This document shows positions 1 to 7,616 of a DNA stretch of 35,443 nt, one piece after another. How positions within the stretch are numbered: position 1 is the first letter of the stretch; every line of letters begins with the position of its first letter. The stretch is taken from NCBI RefSeq assembly GCF_001673155.1, contig NZ_LZLE01000242.1, forward strand, positions 1 to 35,443, given 5' to 3'. A program made the translations under genes and the position numbers. The stretch is from Mycobacterium sp. 1423905.2 (lineage in GTDB: Bacteria; Actinomycetota; Actinomycetes; Mycobacteriales; Mycobacteriaceae). The notes under the pieces were generated by a model. It was not told the DNA's origin and did no database searches. It saw only the letters and a program-made list of their open reading frames with translations.

Positions 1-281
1 TTGAGGAGGTAATCGGCGATGTTGCCGCGGGTCAGCGGATTCAAGATCGCGTATTGAACGCCAGCTTCGTCGAACAGGTGCCGGCTGACCGTCTCCGGGT
101 CCGAACCGGGATAGTGCTCGCCGTAGAGATCCTGGCGGTAGTCCCCGCCCGGTGCCTGATACCACTGCTGTTCGACGTCGGGTATCGAGCGCAGCTTGTG
201 GGTAGTGGGGAGATAACGCCGAATCTCGGCGTTATAGCGGAAGTGCGGCTGCACGTTGGCATCAATAACGAGTGCGCTCAC
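1..281 (-). CDS. Amidohydrolase-family (ACMSD-like TIM barrel) protein, 3' end outside the window
   Basis: About 93 residues of an amidohydrolase_2-type protein are visible; the remainder lies beyond base 1. The product begins MSALVIDANVQPHF, and the opening strand V-I-D-A-N-V-Q-P-H-F is where this superfamily carries its first metal-binding HxH or DxH motif. Here the first ligand position is a glutamine (Q-P-H), so metal binding may differ from the textbook form. I chose the GTG at 281 because it overlaps the stop of the Rieske gene as GTGA, an arrangement repeated elsewhere in this window, and because translation reads without a stop to the window edge. Family members hydrolyse amides or lactones or decarboxylate carboxylic acids without oxidation; which applies here cannot be told. 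It is very likely co-translated with the Rieske protein. The family call is fairly sure, the substrate unknown. Confidence 0.75.
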   Translation of the reverse strand, partial: MSALVIDANVQPHFRYNAEIRRYLPTTHKLRSIPDVEQQWYQAPGGDYRQDLYGEHYPGSDPETVSRHLFDEAGVQYAILNPLTRGNIADYLL

Positions 282-637
282 GCGGTCACATACACCTGCC
301 CGTCGGCGACGTCGACCTGGTACGTGCGGACCCGCCGTTTCGGGTCAGCAACGTTGCGGCCAGTGGTGATATCGAATTCCCAATTGTGCCAAGGGCATCG
401 GACGATTTGACCGTCCCGGGCGCGGCGCAGCAGCCCGGGGGTATGCGGGTCGGATTCGTTGGTGCCGCCGAGTAGTCCCAGGCACAAGGGCGCACCCTCG
501 TGCGAACAGTAGTTGACGATCGCATAGAGCTCGCCACGCACGTTGTACACGCCCACCCCGAACTTGCCGATGTCCACCAGCTTCATTTGCCCGGGCGGCA
601 ACTCGTCCAGAGCGCACACGAGTCGGCGTTGAGCCAC
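278..637 (-). CDS. Rieske [2Fe-2S] ferredoxin-like protein with an insertion in the cluster loop
   Basis: A 119-residue stand-alone Rieske domain, presumably a cytoplasmic electron carrier. The cluster ligands are visible as Cys44-Ser-His46 and Cys81-Pro-Trp-His84. The gap between the pairs is 34 residues, about twice the usual 15-17 of Rieske ferredoxins; the extra segment (about residues 57-76) is polar and basic. The start is GTG at 637; a GGAGG lies about 13 bases upstream, which is long. No Rieske oxygenase alpha subunit or reductase is present in the window. The partner could be one of the two P450s, the amidohydrolase to which it is coupled by a 4-base overlap, or an enzyme beyond the left edge. 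It shares a divergent promoter region with the P450 at 742. Confidence 0.88.
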   Translation of the reverse strand: MAQRRLVCALDELPPGQMKLVDIGKFGVGVYNVRGELYAIVNYCSHEGAPLCLGLLGGTNESDPHTPGLLRRARDGQIVRCPWHNWEFDITTGRNVADPKRRVRTYQVDVADGQVYVTA

Positions 638-682
638 CGAAGAATCACCGCCTCCTGCCCCGTACGGTCGCTACTCAGGTCG

Positions 683-711
683 TTGGGCTACGTTGCTATC
701 TATATTATGAT
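683..711 (+). promoter_or_regulatory. Promoter for the P450/alcohol dehydrogenase pair
   Basis: TTGGGC at 683-688 and TATGAT at 706-711 are separated by 17 bases. This is a good SigA-type -35/-10 pair, with transcription expected to start near 718. An AGGAGG ribosome site (about 729-734) lies 7 bases before the ATG at 742. On the other strand the same AT-rich patch offers TATCAT as a possible -10 for the Rieske gene. Confidence 0.6.
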
Positions 712-714
712 AGC
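695..714. promoter_or_regulatory. Inverted repeat over the P450 promoter, candidate operator
   Basis: GCTATC and GATAGC form perfect 6-base arms around the 8-base spacer TATATTAT. The repeat covers the end of the promoter spacer and the -10 element, so a protein bound here would block the P450 transcript and probably the divergent Rieske transcript. It does not match the TACnnn-N7-nnnGTA palindrome found in front of blocks B to E, so another regulator is expected. The regulator is not identified in the window. Confidence 0.5.
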
Positions 715-741
715 GATATTCCACCCCCAGGAGGAGCGCTG

Positions 742-1968
742 ATGACGCTCGGCACTGACGCAACCGGCCAGCCCGTCACTCTTGACACCACCGGTGAAAC
801 CAGTCCGTATCCATTCTTCGAGTACATGCGGCGCACCGATCCGGTGTGGCATGGCGCGTTGATGGACCACGAGCAGATGCCCGAGGAACTGCGGCCAAAT
901 GACGAATGGGTCCTGTTCGGCTACGACGGGGTCTTCCAGGCCTTCCGCGACGACCGCGTCTTCACCTCCGCCGGCTATGACAAGACAATCGGCCTGGTCA
1001 TGGGTCACACCATCCTGGCGATGGGCGGCAAGGAACATCACGACCATCGCAGCTTGGTCGCCAAGGCGTTCCGGGCCACCGCGCTGGAACGCTGGGAACC
1101 GTCGGTCATCGGACCGGTGTGTGACCAACTGATCGACGAAATCAAGAACGACGGGCACGCCGACTTGGTCAAGGCGCTGACTTTCGAGTTTCCCACCCGC
1201 ATCATCTCGGTCTTGCTGGGCTTGCCGCCGGAGGATCTCGACATGTTCCGGCGGTTGTCGCTGGACTTGATCTCCATCCCGACCGACATCATGGCTGGGC
1301 TCACGGCGGCTACCGAGCTGCACGGCTACTTCCTCAACCAGGTCGAACAGCGCCGGCGCAAGCGCACCAACGACATCATCGGCGATCTGGTGGCCGCCGA
1401 GATCGACGGAGAAAAGCTCACCGACGAGGCGATCATCGCGTTCCTGCGCCTGCTCTTGCCCGCCGGATTGGAAACCACCTACCGTTCCTCGGGTAACTTG
1501 CTGTACCTGCTGCTGACTCATCCCGAGCAGCTGGCCATGGTCTACCAGGACCGGTCGCTGATCCCCATGGCCATCGAAGAAGGCCTGCGGGTGGAAACTC
1601 CGTTGACGATGGTCATGCGGACCACCACCGAAGACGTGGAAGTCGGCGGGAAGACCATCCCGGCCGACGCCCAGGTCGATCTGTGCATGGGCTCGGCCAA
1701 CCGCGACGAGAGCCGCTGGCCCAATCCCGACACCTTCGACATCCGCCGAGAGCGGCACGCGCACATCGCGTTCGCCGGCGGTATCCACATGTGCCTGGGC
1801 ATGCACCTGGCGCGGCTGGAAACGCGGGTCATGCTCAACAGCTTGTTCGACCGCCTCAAAGATCTGGCTTTCGTCCCCGACGACGGAACGGGTGAGGAGT
1901 CCAGGATCGTGGGGCTCACTTTCCGCTCGCCGAACAAACTGCCCGTTACGTTCACGCCCGCTGCATGA
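742..1968 (+). CDS. Cytochrome P450 (408 residues)
   Basis: A soluble bacterial-type P450 monooxygenase that would insert one oxygen atom into a hydrophobic substrate using O2 and two electrons. The I-helix oxygen-binding motif is AGLETT (241-246). The K-helix ExxR motif is Glu280 to Arg283. The heme loop is FAGGIHMCLG with the thiolate ligand at Cys351; its second position is Ala where Gly is usual, while Gly347, His349 and Cys351 are normal. Length is standard and there is no membrane anchor. The ATG has a strong AGGAGG site 7 bases upstream. The stop overlaps the alcohol dehydrogenase start as ATGA, so the two should be made together: hydroxylation followed by oxidation of the alcohol. I cannot assign the CYP family number. 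Confidence 0.95.
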   Translation: MTLGTDATGQPVTLDTTGETSPYPFFEYMRRTDPVWHGALMDHEQMPEELRPNDEWVLFGYDGVFQAFRDDRVFTSAGYDKTIGLVMGHTILAMGGKEHHDHRSLVAKAFRATALERWEPSVIGPVCDQLIDEIKNDGHADLVKALTFEFPTRIISVLLGLPPEDLDMFRRLSLDLISIPTDIMAGLTAATELHGYFLNQVEQRRRKRTNDIIGDLVAAEIDGEKLTDEAIIAFLRLLLPAGLETTYRSSGNLLYLLLTHPEQLAMVYQDRSLIPMAIEEGLRVETPLTMVMRTTTEDVEVGGKTIPADAQVDLCMGSANRDESRWPNPDTFDIRRERHAHIAFAGGIHMCLGMHLARLETRVMLNSLFDRLKDLAFVPDDGTGEESRIVGLTFRSPNKLPVTFTPAA

Positions 1969-3122
1969 GAAGCCGGGCAGCGATCCTGCACGACGTCGGC
2001 GGTCCGTGGTCCGTCGAGGAATTCGAGCTGGACGCTCCCCGCGCCAACGAGGTTCTCGTTCAGGTTGCCGCCGCCGGCTTGTGCCACTCCGACGACCACA
2101 TCCTCAAGGGCGATATGTCAGCGCCGAACGAGGTGCTGAAATCGCTTGGTTTGCCGACCATGTTCCCCATGATCGGGGGGCATGAAGGCGCGGGGATCGT
2201 GCGCGAAGTGGGGCCCGGGGTAACAGATTTCGCGCCGGGTGACCACGTGGTCATGTCATTCGTTGCGGTGTGCGGACAGTGTCGGTGGTGTGCGACCGGC
2301 ATGGAGTACATCTGTGACGCCGGTATCGGCACCATGGCTCCCGGTATGCCCACTGACGGCACGTTTCGGCACCACACCGCAGATGGCCGAAAGTTGGGAC
2401 ACATCGCAAAGGTGGGAGCATTTGCCGAACACACTGTGGTGTCGGTCAATTCGCTGGTGAAGATCGATCCGCAGTTGCCGTTGGCGGCCAGCGCGTTGCT
2501 GTCGTGCGCGATCCCGACCGGTTACGGCTCGGTGGCCAATCGCAGCGGCATGCGAGCAGGTGACACCGTCGTGGTGATCGGCGCCGGCGGAATCGGCACG
2601 GGTGCGATCCAGGGCGCCCGGATCAACGGTGCCGCACAGATCGTCGCTGTCGATCCCGTTGAGTTCAAACAGAAATCAGCTCACCTGTTCGGTGCCACGC
2701 ACAGTGCCGCGAGCATCGCCGAAGCGCTGGACCTGGTGCGTGATCTCACCTACGGTGTGATGGCCGATGCGGTAGTCGTTTCGCCTTCGTTGATCACCCC
2801 GGAGGACGTCCGCGACGCAGTGAAGCTGACCCGCAAGGGCGGAACCTGCGTGCTGACCGGAATGACCTCGCAGCTGACTCACAAGGTCAAGATCGATCTA
2901 CAAGAGTTCATCCTGATGAACAAGACGCTCGCGGGCACCATCTTCGGCTCGTGCAACGCGCGCTCGGACATCGCGCGGTTGGCCAAGCTCTACCAGACCG
3001 GTCAGCTCCAGCTCGACGAAATGATCACCAAGCGCTATCGGCTCGACGACGTCAATGACGCCTACACTGACTTGCTCAACGGTGAAATCGTGCGCGGCAT
3101 CATCGATTTCGGTGTCAGCTAA
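1965..3122 (+). CDS. Zinc-dependent alcohol dehydrogenase, NDMA-dependent class III-like MDR
   Basis: A 385-residue medium-chain dehydrogenase/reductase that oxidises an alcohol to an aldehyde or ketone. Catalytic zinc ligands are Cys40, His73 (in GGHEGAG) and Cys181. The structural zinc lobe is Cys103, Cys106, Cys109 and Cys117. The cofactor loop is GAGGIGTG (206-213). Overall form resembles the mycobacterial NDMA-dependent family, whose members hold NAD tightly and recycle it through an external acceptor (family knowledge; not provable here). The ATG overlaps the P450 stop by four bases. The natural reading is that it oxidises the hydroxyl introduced by that P450. Its stop overlaps the stop of the opposing SDR by four bases, leaving no room for a conventional terminator. 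Confidence 0.93.
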   Translation: MRSRAAILHDVGGPWSVEEFELDAPRANEVLVQVAAAGLCHSDDHILKGDMSAPNEVLKSLGLPTMFPMIGGHEGAGIVREVGPGVTDFAPGDHVVMSFVAVCGQCRWCATGMEYICDAGIGTMAPGMPTDGTFRHHTADGRKLGHIAKVGAFAEHTVVSVNSLVKIDPQLPLAASALLSCAIPTGYGSVANRSGMRAGDTVVVIGAGGIGTGAIQGARINGAAQIVAVDPVEFKQKSAHLFGATHSAASIAEALDLVRDLTYGVMADAVVVSPSLITPEDVRDAVKLTRKGGTCVLTGMTSQLTHKVKIDLQEFILMNKTLAGTIFGSCNARSDIARLAKLYQTGQLQLDEMITKRYRLDDVNDAYTDLLNGEIVRGIIDFGVS

Positions 3123-3901
3123 GCCTTCTTCGCGTTCTCTCGCTGCTCCCGCAATTCCTTGATTTTCTTCAGCCGCAGCAGCCGCTCAACTTGGCCGTAC
3201 GCGTCGATGGGGCTGTGCAGTCCGAGGCCACCGTCGGCATGCACCACCTGTCCAGTCACCCATGGCATTTCCAGGACGCCGACGATGGCGTCCGCGACGT
3301 CGGCCGGCTCTCCCAGGCGGCCCAACGCCGTGCGCCTGGACAGGCCATCGACCCAGCCGGGCCACGCATCGGGGTTGGGCAGCATCGGAGTTCGGGTGAC
3401 GCCCGGCCCCACCGCGTTGACCCGGATGCCATGGGTGCCCCACTCCACCGCCGCGACCTTGACCAACATGTCGACGCCCGCTTTCGACACGCAATAGGCG
3501 CCCATGTCGCGGTCGGCGACCGTGCCGCTGATGCTGGACACCGCCACGATGGAGCCGCCGACCTGCGCGTCGACCATGGCTTGCGCGGCAGCGCGAATGG
3601 TGAGCCAGGTACCGGTCAGGTTGACCGCCAAGACTCGTTCCCATTCTTGTGGCGACAGTTTCAGCAGCAGCCCGGACGACCCGATGCCGGCGGAGGTGAC
3701 CACCCGAGTGGGCACTCCGTGCTCGCGCACGGTCTGCTCCATCGCCGACGACACCGCGTCGGGATCGCTGACGTCGCAATCGATGTCGGCACCGGACAAG
3801 TCCCATGCCACCACGTCGTGACCCGCTTGGCGCAGGAGCGAGACGACTTCCAAGCCGATGCCAGACGCACCGCCGGTCACCAGCGCCGTTTCGGCGCTCA
3901 T
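3119..3901 (-). CDS. Short-chain dehydrogenase/reductase (SDR)
   Basis: A 260-residue classical SDR for NAD(P)-dependent alcohol/ketone interconversion. The nucleotide loop TGGASGIG is at 9-16, the catalytic serine lies in the VSSISG stretch (121-126), and the Tyr136-x3-Lys140 pair is present. The usual NNAG motif is TSAG (69-72), a tolerated change. The C terminus carries an unusual charged tail of about 25 residues rich in Lys, Arg and Glu after the normal GG-L end, possibly an oligomer contact. Its ATG overlaps the stop of the VOC gene as ATGA, making it the last gene of the leftward chain from 7572. The substrate is unknown. Confidence 0.93.
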   Translation of the reverse strand: MSAETALVTGGASGIGLEVVSLLRQAGHDVVAWDLSGADIDCDVSDPDAVSSAMEQTVREHGVPTRVVTSAGIGSSGLLLKLSPQEWERVLAVNLTGTWLTIRAAAQAMVDAQVGGSIVAVSSISGTVADRDMGAYCVSKAGVDMLVKVAAVEWGTHGIRVNAVGPGVTRTPMLPNPDAWPGWVDGLSRRTALGRLGEPADVADAIVGVLEMPWVTGQVVHADGGLGLHSPIDAYGQVERLLRLKKIKELREQRENAKKA

Positions 3902-4338
3902 TCGGCCGGCCCGATCAACTCGACGAGAACACCGTCGGGTGCGGTGATGACCGCCATAGGCACGGTCTTCCCGGCGGGTGCAGGCATGGTGATGCGCCGC
4001 ACCCCGTCGGTGAAGCCCAAGGCGGCCAGCGTTGACAGCGCCGCGTCGACTTCGCGTTGCAGGGAGAGCAGGAAGAACCCGTGCCGCGGCGTCGGAGGGG
4101 GCTGCTGCGCCTGCGCAGCGCCGGCTAGCTGTACCAATTCGACGATCCCAGAGTCCGGTTGCTGCGGATCCCCCAGGAAGACGGACCGAAGCTGATTGCC
4201 ACTGGCGCCGAACAGTTCGGGCCAGTCACCGGTGAAGGTGTGATCGAACAACTGGGCAAATCCGAGACCGTCGCGCCAGAATTGCAGCGACCGCTCCACG
4301 TCTGCAGTACAGATCGCTGCGTGATGGACACCAAGCAC
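3898..4338 (-). CDS. VOC-superfamily (glyoxalase/extradiol-type) protein
   Basis: A 146-residue vicinal-oxygen-chelate fold protein with paired beta-alpha-beta-beta-beta units. His6, Glu67, His86 and Glu140 fall where the family places its four metal ligands, so a divalent-metal enzyme (isomerase, epimerase, lyase or hydrolase) is more likely than a simple binding protein. The middle carries an Ala/Gln/Pro-rich linker (about 72-84). I chose the GTG at 4338, preceded by a GGGAGGGGAAG ribosome site. Its stop overlaps the following SDR. Metabolic VOC enzymes such as methylmalonyl-CoA epimerase are similar in size, but nothing here proves that reaction. Confidence 0.85.
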   Translation of the reverse strand: MLGVHHAAICTADVERSLQFWRDGLGFAQLFDHTFTGDWPELFGASGNQLRSVFLGDPQQPDSGIVELVQLAGAAQAQQPPPTPRHGFFLLSLQREVDAALSTLAALGFTDGVRRITMPAPAGKTVPMAVITAPDGVLVELIGPAE

Positions 4339-4377
4339 AACTTCCCCTCCCGCGCCCGTCTGTTGGGCGCCGCGGCA

Positions 4378-5208
4378 TTAGGTAGCCAGCTTAGCTAATG
4401 TCCGATCCCACAATTCGCAGGCCAGGTGCGGATCGTAAGCGGCACGGTTGGCTTTGGCGATCTTGTGCCTCGAGTAGTACTGGCCAGACGTCCATTCGGT
4501 GCCGCATTCGGTCGAGGCCAGCCACACCAGTTGTTCGGCCCCTTCGTCGGCCGAAGCCGTGAATCGCCCCGTCACCGGCACACGGTTCTTCATGAATAGC
4601 AGGAATCGCGACCCGGACGCCTCACCGAAATTTGAGTTGACATATCCCGGATGGAAGGATGCGGCGGACAGACCGTGGTGGTGGTAGCGCCGGTGCAATT
4701 CCATGGTGAACATGACAATCGCCAATTTCGTCCGCGCGTAGGCGATGCTGGGTCGGCATTGAGCGGTGTTTTCCAGGTCGTCGATGCGGCATCGCGGAAG
4801 CAATCGCTGAGAAGAACTGGTCGTGTTCACGACGGTGGCACGGGAGTCGAGCAACACGTCCAGCAACTGTGTGGTGAGAAAAAACGGCGCGAGGTAGTTG
4901 ACCTGGTAGGTCTTCTCATAACCGTCGGGTGTGATCTGCAGATCGTGGCACATGCCACCGGCGTTGTTGGCCAACACGTCGATGCGCGGATAGTCCGAGC
5001 GGATCTTGTCCGCCACGGCCCGCACTTGAGCCAGGTCGGCGAAGTCGGCGATGAAGTAATCGGCGCTCAATTCCGCGGCAATCGCCGTGGTCTTCCTCTG
5101 CGAGCGTCCAACAATCACCACTTTCTCACCATTGCGGCTGAGCCGACGCGCCGCGGCGGCGCCGATGCCGTCGCTGGCACCGGTAATGACAATCGTCCTG
5201 CGCGTCAT
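4378..5208 (-). CDS. Short-chain dehydrogenase, retinol-dehydrogenase/WWOX-like type
   Basis: A 276-residue SDR. The cofactor loop is TGASDGIG (9-16), NNAG is at 81-84, a TTSSS run (129-133) holds the catalytic serine, and the active pair is Tyr157-x3-Lys161. The pattern D-F-A-D-L and the long region after the active site match the retinol dehydrogenase-like group, which acts on lipophilic alcohols. I start at the ATG at 5208 because AAAGGAT lies 7 bases before it; the in-frame ATG at 5229 has no ribosome site. The 112-base gap to the P450 upstream could hold a separate promoter, but no strong one was seen. Confidence 0.92.
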   Translation of the reverse strand: MTRRTIVITGASDGIGAAAARRLSRNGEKVVIVGRSQRKTTAIAAELSADYFIADFADLAQVRAVADKIRSDYPRIDVLANNAGGMCHDLQITPDGYEKTYQVNYLAPFFLTTQLLDVLLDSRATVVNTTSSSQRLLPRCRIDDLENTAQCRPSIAYARTKLAIVMFTMELHRRYHHHGLSAASFHPGYVNSNFGEASGSRFLLFMKNRVPVTGRFTASADEGAEQLVWLASTECGTEWTSGQYYSRHKIAKANRAAYDPHLACELWDRTLAKLAT

Positions 5209-5320
5209 ATCGATGGCATCCTTTGGCATTGACTGACGGTTCTGGAGTACTGACAGCCTAAACGCAATATGCGCCCGGCGAGCCCAGGATTTCTGGACAA
5301 ATTGAGATGCCGGCGGCCGA

Positions 5321-6556
5321 TCACGACAAGGAGTATCGGACCGGCAGGTGCTTGAGCCCACCGACGAACGTGGTGGCGAGCAGGTGAGGCTCACCGGCAA
5401 GTTCGATTGTGTGCAGCCGGGACAGCAACTCGGTGAAGAAGCTGCTGACTTCCATGCGGGCCAACGCGGCGCCCATACAGAAGTGCACGCCGTACCCGAA
5501 CGCCACGTGCTTGTTCGGGTCTCGGCCGACGTCGAACGCGAACGGGTCGGTGAAGACATCTTCGTCGCGATTGGCGGAAACATAGGACAACAGCACGGAT
5601 TCGCCTGCGGCGATGGGTGTTTCGCGCACCACGGTGTCTTGGGCGGCGGTCCGCATGAAATGCTTGACCGGGGTGACCCATCGGATCATCTCCTCGGTGG
5701 CCCGCGGCATGAGCGTCAGATCCTCGCACAGGCGCCGGCACTGGTCCGCATTCTCGATCAGCGCGTGCAGGCCACCGGAAATGGTGGCGCTGGTGGTGTC
5801 ATGCCCAGCCGTCGCGACGATCAGGTAATAGGACACTGTTTCGATATCCGAAAGCGGTTCGCCGTCGATGCGCGCGTTGGCGATAGCCGAGGCGAGATCC
5901 GCTGTGGGGTGTTCGCGTCGTGAGGCGGTTACTGCGTTGAAGTATTCGAACATGTCGAGTAGCGCGGGCAGCTGGTCCTCGTTCGTGGTGCCACGCTGGT
6001 ATTCGTTGTCGTCGCTGCCGAACAGTTCCTGGGTGAGCTTGAGCATGCGCCCGAAGTCGGCTTCCGGCAGGCCCAACAGCGACATGATGACGTAGAGCGG
6101 GTAGTTGACCGCGACCTGTTGCGCGAAATCGCATTCAGGACCGATTGCCAACATCTCGTCGACGTAGCGTCTGGCCAATTCGTCGATGCGCAACTTCATG
6201 GCCCGCATCGCCTTGGGGCGAAACCAGTCCGCGCCGATCGCTCGCACCACCCGATGCTGTGGGTCATCGAGGTGAATCAGCGTGCGCACCCCGGCCGCGG
6301 CCTGCAATTCGTCGCCCTGAACGGTCGCTAGCACCGGCCGCGGCCAATTGGTGAACAAGGCGTTGTCGCGTTCGATGTCCATCACATCGGCGTACTTGGT
6401 GATCGCCCAGAACGGCCGATAGTTGGGCACTTCAACCCAGGACACCGGGGCGGTGGCACGCAGGTGCGTCAGGGCGGCATGCAGGCGCGGTTCGTCGGTG
6501 TAGGACTGCGGGTCGGCCAGTAGCTTGGCGGCCTCGTCCATGGTAGGTGCGCTCAC
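5321..6556 (-). CDS. Cytochrome P450 (411 residues)
   Basis: A second soluble P450, clearly different from the one at 742. The I-helix motif is AGHDTT (250-255), ExxR is Glu289 to Arg292, and the heme loop FGYGVHFCMG has the ligand Cys360. All are canonical, so it should be active. I start at the GTG at 6556: it overlaps the stop of the upstream F420 oxidoreductase as GTGA and has AAGGAG 8 bases before it. A longer reading would run through the neighbouring gene and is rejected. The sequence style (HLDDPQHR, FGYGVHFCMGAALAR) resembles mycobacterial P450s acting on lipids. No ferredoxin of the 3Fe-4S kind normally paired with them is nearby. Confidence 0.94.
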   Translation of the reverse strand: MSAPTMDEAAKLLADPQSYTDEPRLHAALTHLRATAPVSWVEVPNYRPFWAITKYADVMDIERDNALFTNWPRPVLATVQGDELQAAAGVRTLIHLDDPQHRVVRAIGADWFRPKAMRAMKLRIDELARRYVDEMLAIGPECDFAQQVAVNYPLYVIMSLLGLPEADFGRMLKLTQELFGSDDNEYQRGTTNEDQLPALLDMFEYFNAVTASRREHPTADLASAIANARIDGEPLSDIETVSYYLIVATAGHDTTSATISGGLHALIENADQCRRLCEDLTLMPRATEEMIRWVTPVKHFMRTAAQDTVVRETPIAAGESVLLSYVSANRDEDVFTDPFAFDVGRDPNKHVAFGYGVHFCMGAALARMEVSSFFTELLSRLHTIELAGEPHLLATTFVGGLKHLPVRYSLS

Positions 6557-7572
6557 CGGCGAAACTCCTTGAGCGCAGCGCTTATACAGTCGGGTGAGGC
6601 GCCATAGCAGATGGGCTGAACCCGGTCGACGCTGCCTTCGCAGCGCGCACGCAACGCGGCGCTCACTTCGTGGACGGGACCGACGACGGCGAACGTAGAC
6701 AGTATTTCGTCGTCGATGAGCGAGCCCATGGTGTCCCACTCCCCCAACTTCGAGAGACGGTTCAGTTCGCTGTGCAGGTCACCCCAGCCGTGCAGGTCGA
6801 GGACCGGTCGGTAGGCCGGTGTCGACGCATAAAACGCGATCTGTTTGCGGGTCGCGGACATGGCAGTGGCCAGTTCGTCGTCGGTTTGACCGGTCGCGAC
6901 CATGACTTCGGCCGCCACCTCGACGTCACCAACGTCGCGGCCGGAGCGGCGCAAGCCTCGATGCAGCGCCGGCAGGGTCACCTCGGTGAGGTAACGCTGA
7001 GACACCATCGGGTGGCCGAGGTGGCCGTCGGCGACCTCACCGCACATTTCGGTCATCACTTCACCCACGGCGGCGAGGAAGACCTTGGGGGCGCCGTAGG
7101 GCTGCGCCTCAGGAGTGAACATCGGCGTCATGATCTTGTGGGTGTAGAAATCGCCTTCGAAACGCAATTTGCTGCCGTCGCGCCACGCGGACCAAATCGC
7201 CTGCAGGGCCGACACGTATTCCCGCATGCGGCGGGCGGGATGGCTCCACGGCATGCTGAACCGCTTCTCGATGTGCGCCTGGATCTGGGTTCCCAGACCT
7301 AGGATGAACCGGCCCTTCGAATAGGTCTGTAGGTCCCAACCCAAATTCGCGACAATCATCGGGTTGCGGGCAAAGGCCACCGCGATATTGGTGCCGAGGT
7401 CTATGCGCGACGTGTGCTCGGCGGCCAGCAGCAGTGGGAGGAAGGGGTCATGACTGGTCTCGGCGGTCCACCCGCCGTCGTAATCATTGCGCTCGAGGGA
7501 GACGGCCGTATCGGCCGCCCGCGCGAGTTGATTGGAGATGCCCCCGTCAAGTTTGAGGCGGGCGCTACCCAT
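6553..7572 (-). CDS. Luciferase-like F420-dependent oxidoreductase (MSMEG_2256-like)
   Basis: A 339-residue TIM-barrel protein of the luciferase-like monooxygenase (LLM) superfamily, the group that in mycobacteria commonly uses reduced cofactor F420. The N-terminal D-G-G-I strand, the T-N-I-A-V-A-F-A-R-N-P block (about 60-70) and the G-R-F-I-L-G-L-G-T-Q segment (about 87-96) are the typical flavin/F420 phosphate-binding parts. From memory it resembles the subfamily named after MSMEG_2256; this was not searched. The ATG at 7572 has no visible ribosome site, and only 11 bases separate it from the palindrome at 7584-7602. The transcript may therefore be nearly leaderless. It heads a leftward chain with the P450, two SDRs and the VOC protein. 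Confidence 0.9.
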   Translation of the reverse strand: MGSARLKLDGGISNQLARAADTAVSLERNDYDGGWTAETSHDPFLPLLLAAEHTSRIDLGTNIAVAFARNPMIVANLGWDLQTYSKGRFILGLGTQIQAHIEKRFSMPWSHPARRMREYVSALQAIWSAWRDGSKLRFEGDFYTHKIMTPMFTPEAQPYGAPKVFLAAVGEVMTEMCGEVADGHLGHPMVSQRYLTEVTLPALHRGLRRSGRDVGDVEVAAEVMVATGQTDDELATAMSATRKQIAFYASTPAYRPVLDLHGWGDLHSELNRLSKLGEWDTMGSLIDDEILSTFAVVGPVHEVSAALRARCEGSVDRVQPICYGASPDCISAALKEFRR

Positions 7573-7583
7573 GCGGGCAACTT

Positions 7584-7602
7584 TACAGTAAGCAATCCAG
7601 TA
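7584..7602. promoter_or_regulatory. Palindromic operator site 1 (TACAGT-N7-CCAGTA)
   Basis: A 19-bp imperfect palindrome in the 44-base divergent gap between the F420 oxidoreductase (start 7572) and the carboxyltransferase (start 7617). Its half-sites are TACAGT and, on the other strand, TACTGG. The leftward half also reads as a -10 hexamer (TACTGT on the minus strand) only 12 bases before the ATG. A bound repressor would therefore silence both genes. It is one of four sites with the same spacing in the window. Confidence 0.6.
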
Positions 7603-7616
7603 TGTAAGACAGACGC

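Noticed and set aside
700..1806. Long reading frame on the minus strand opposite the first P450
   Set aside because: It is antisense to a protein with all P450 motifs; such frames are expected in GC-rich DNA and its translation shows no recognisable domain.
5248..5253. Single TACTGA half-site in the gap before the SDR at 4378-5208
   Set aside because: No second half-site at the required spacing.
5209..6739. Extended N terminus for the second P450 reading back into the F420 oxidoreductase gene
   Set aside because: The GTG at 6556 with AAGGAG and the GTGA overlap gives a normal P450 length; the extension is Arg-rich shadow sequence.
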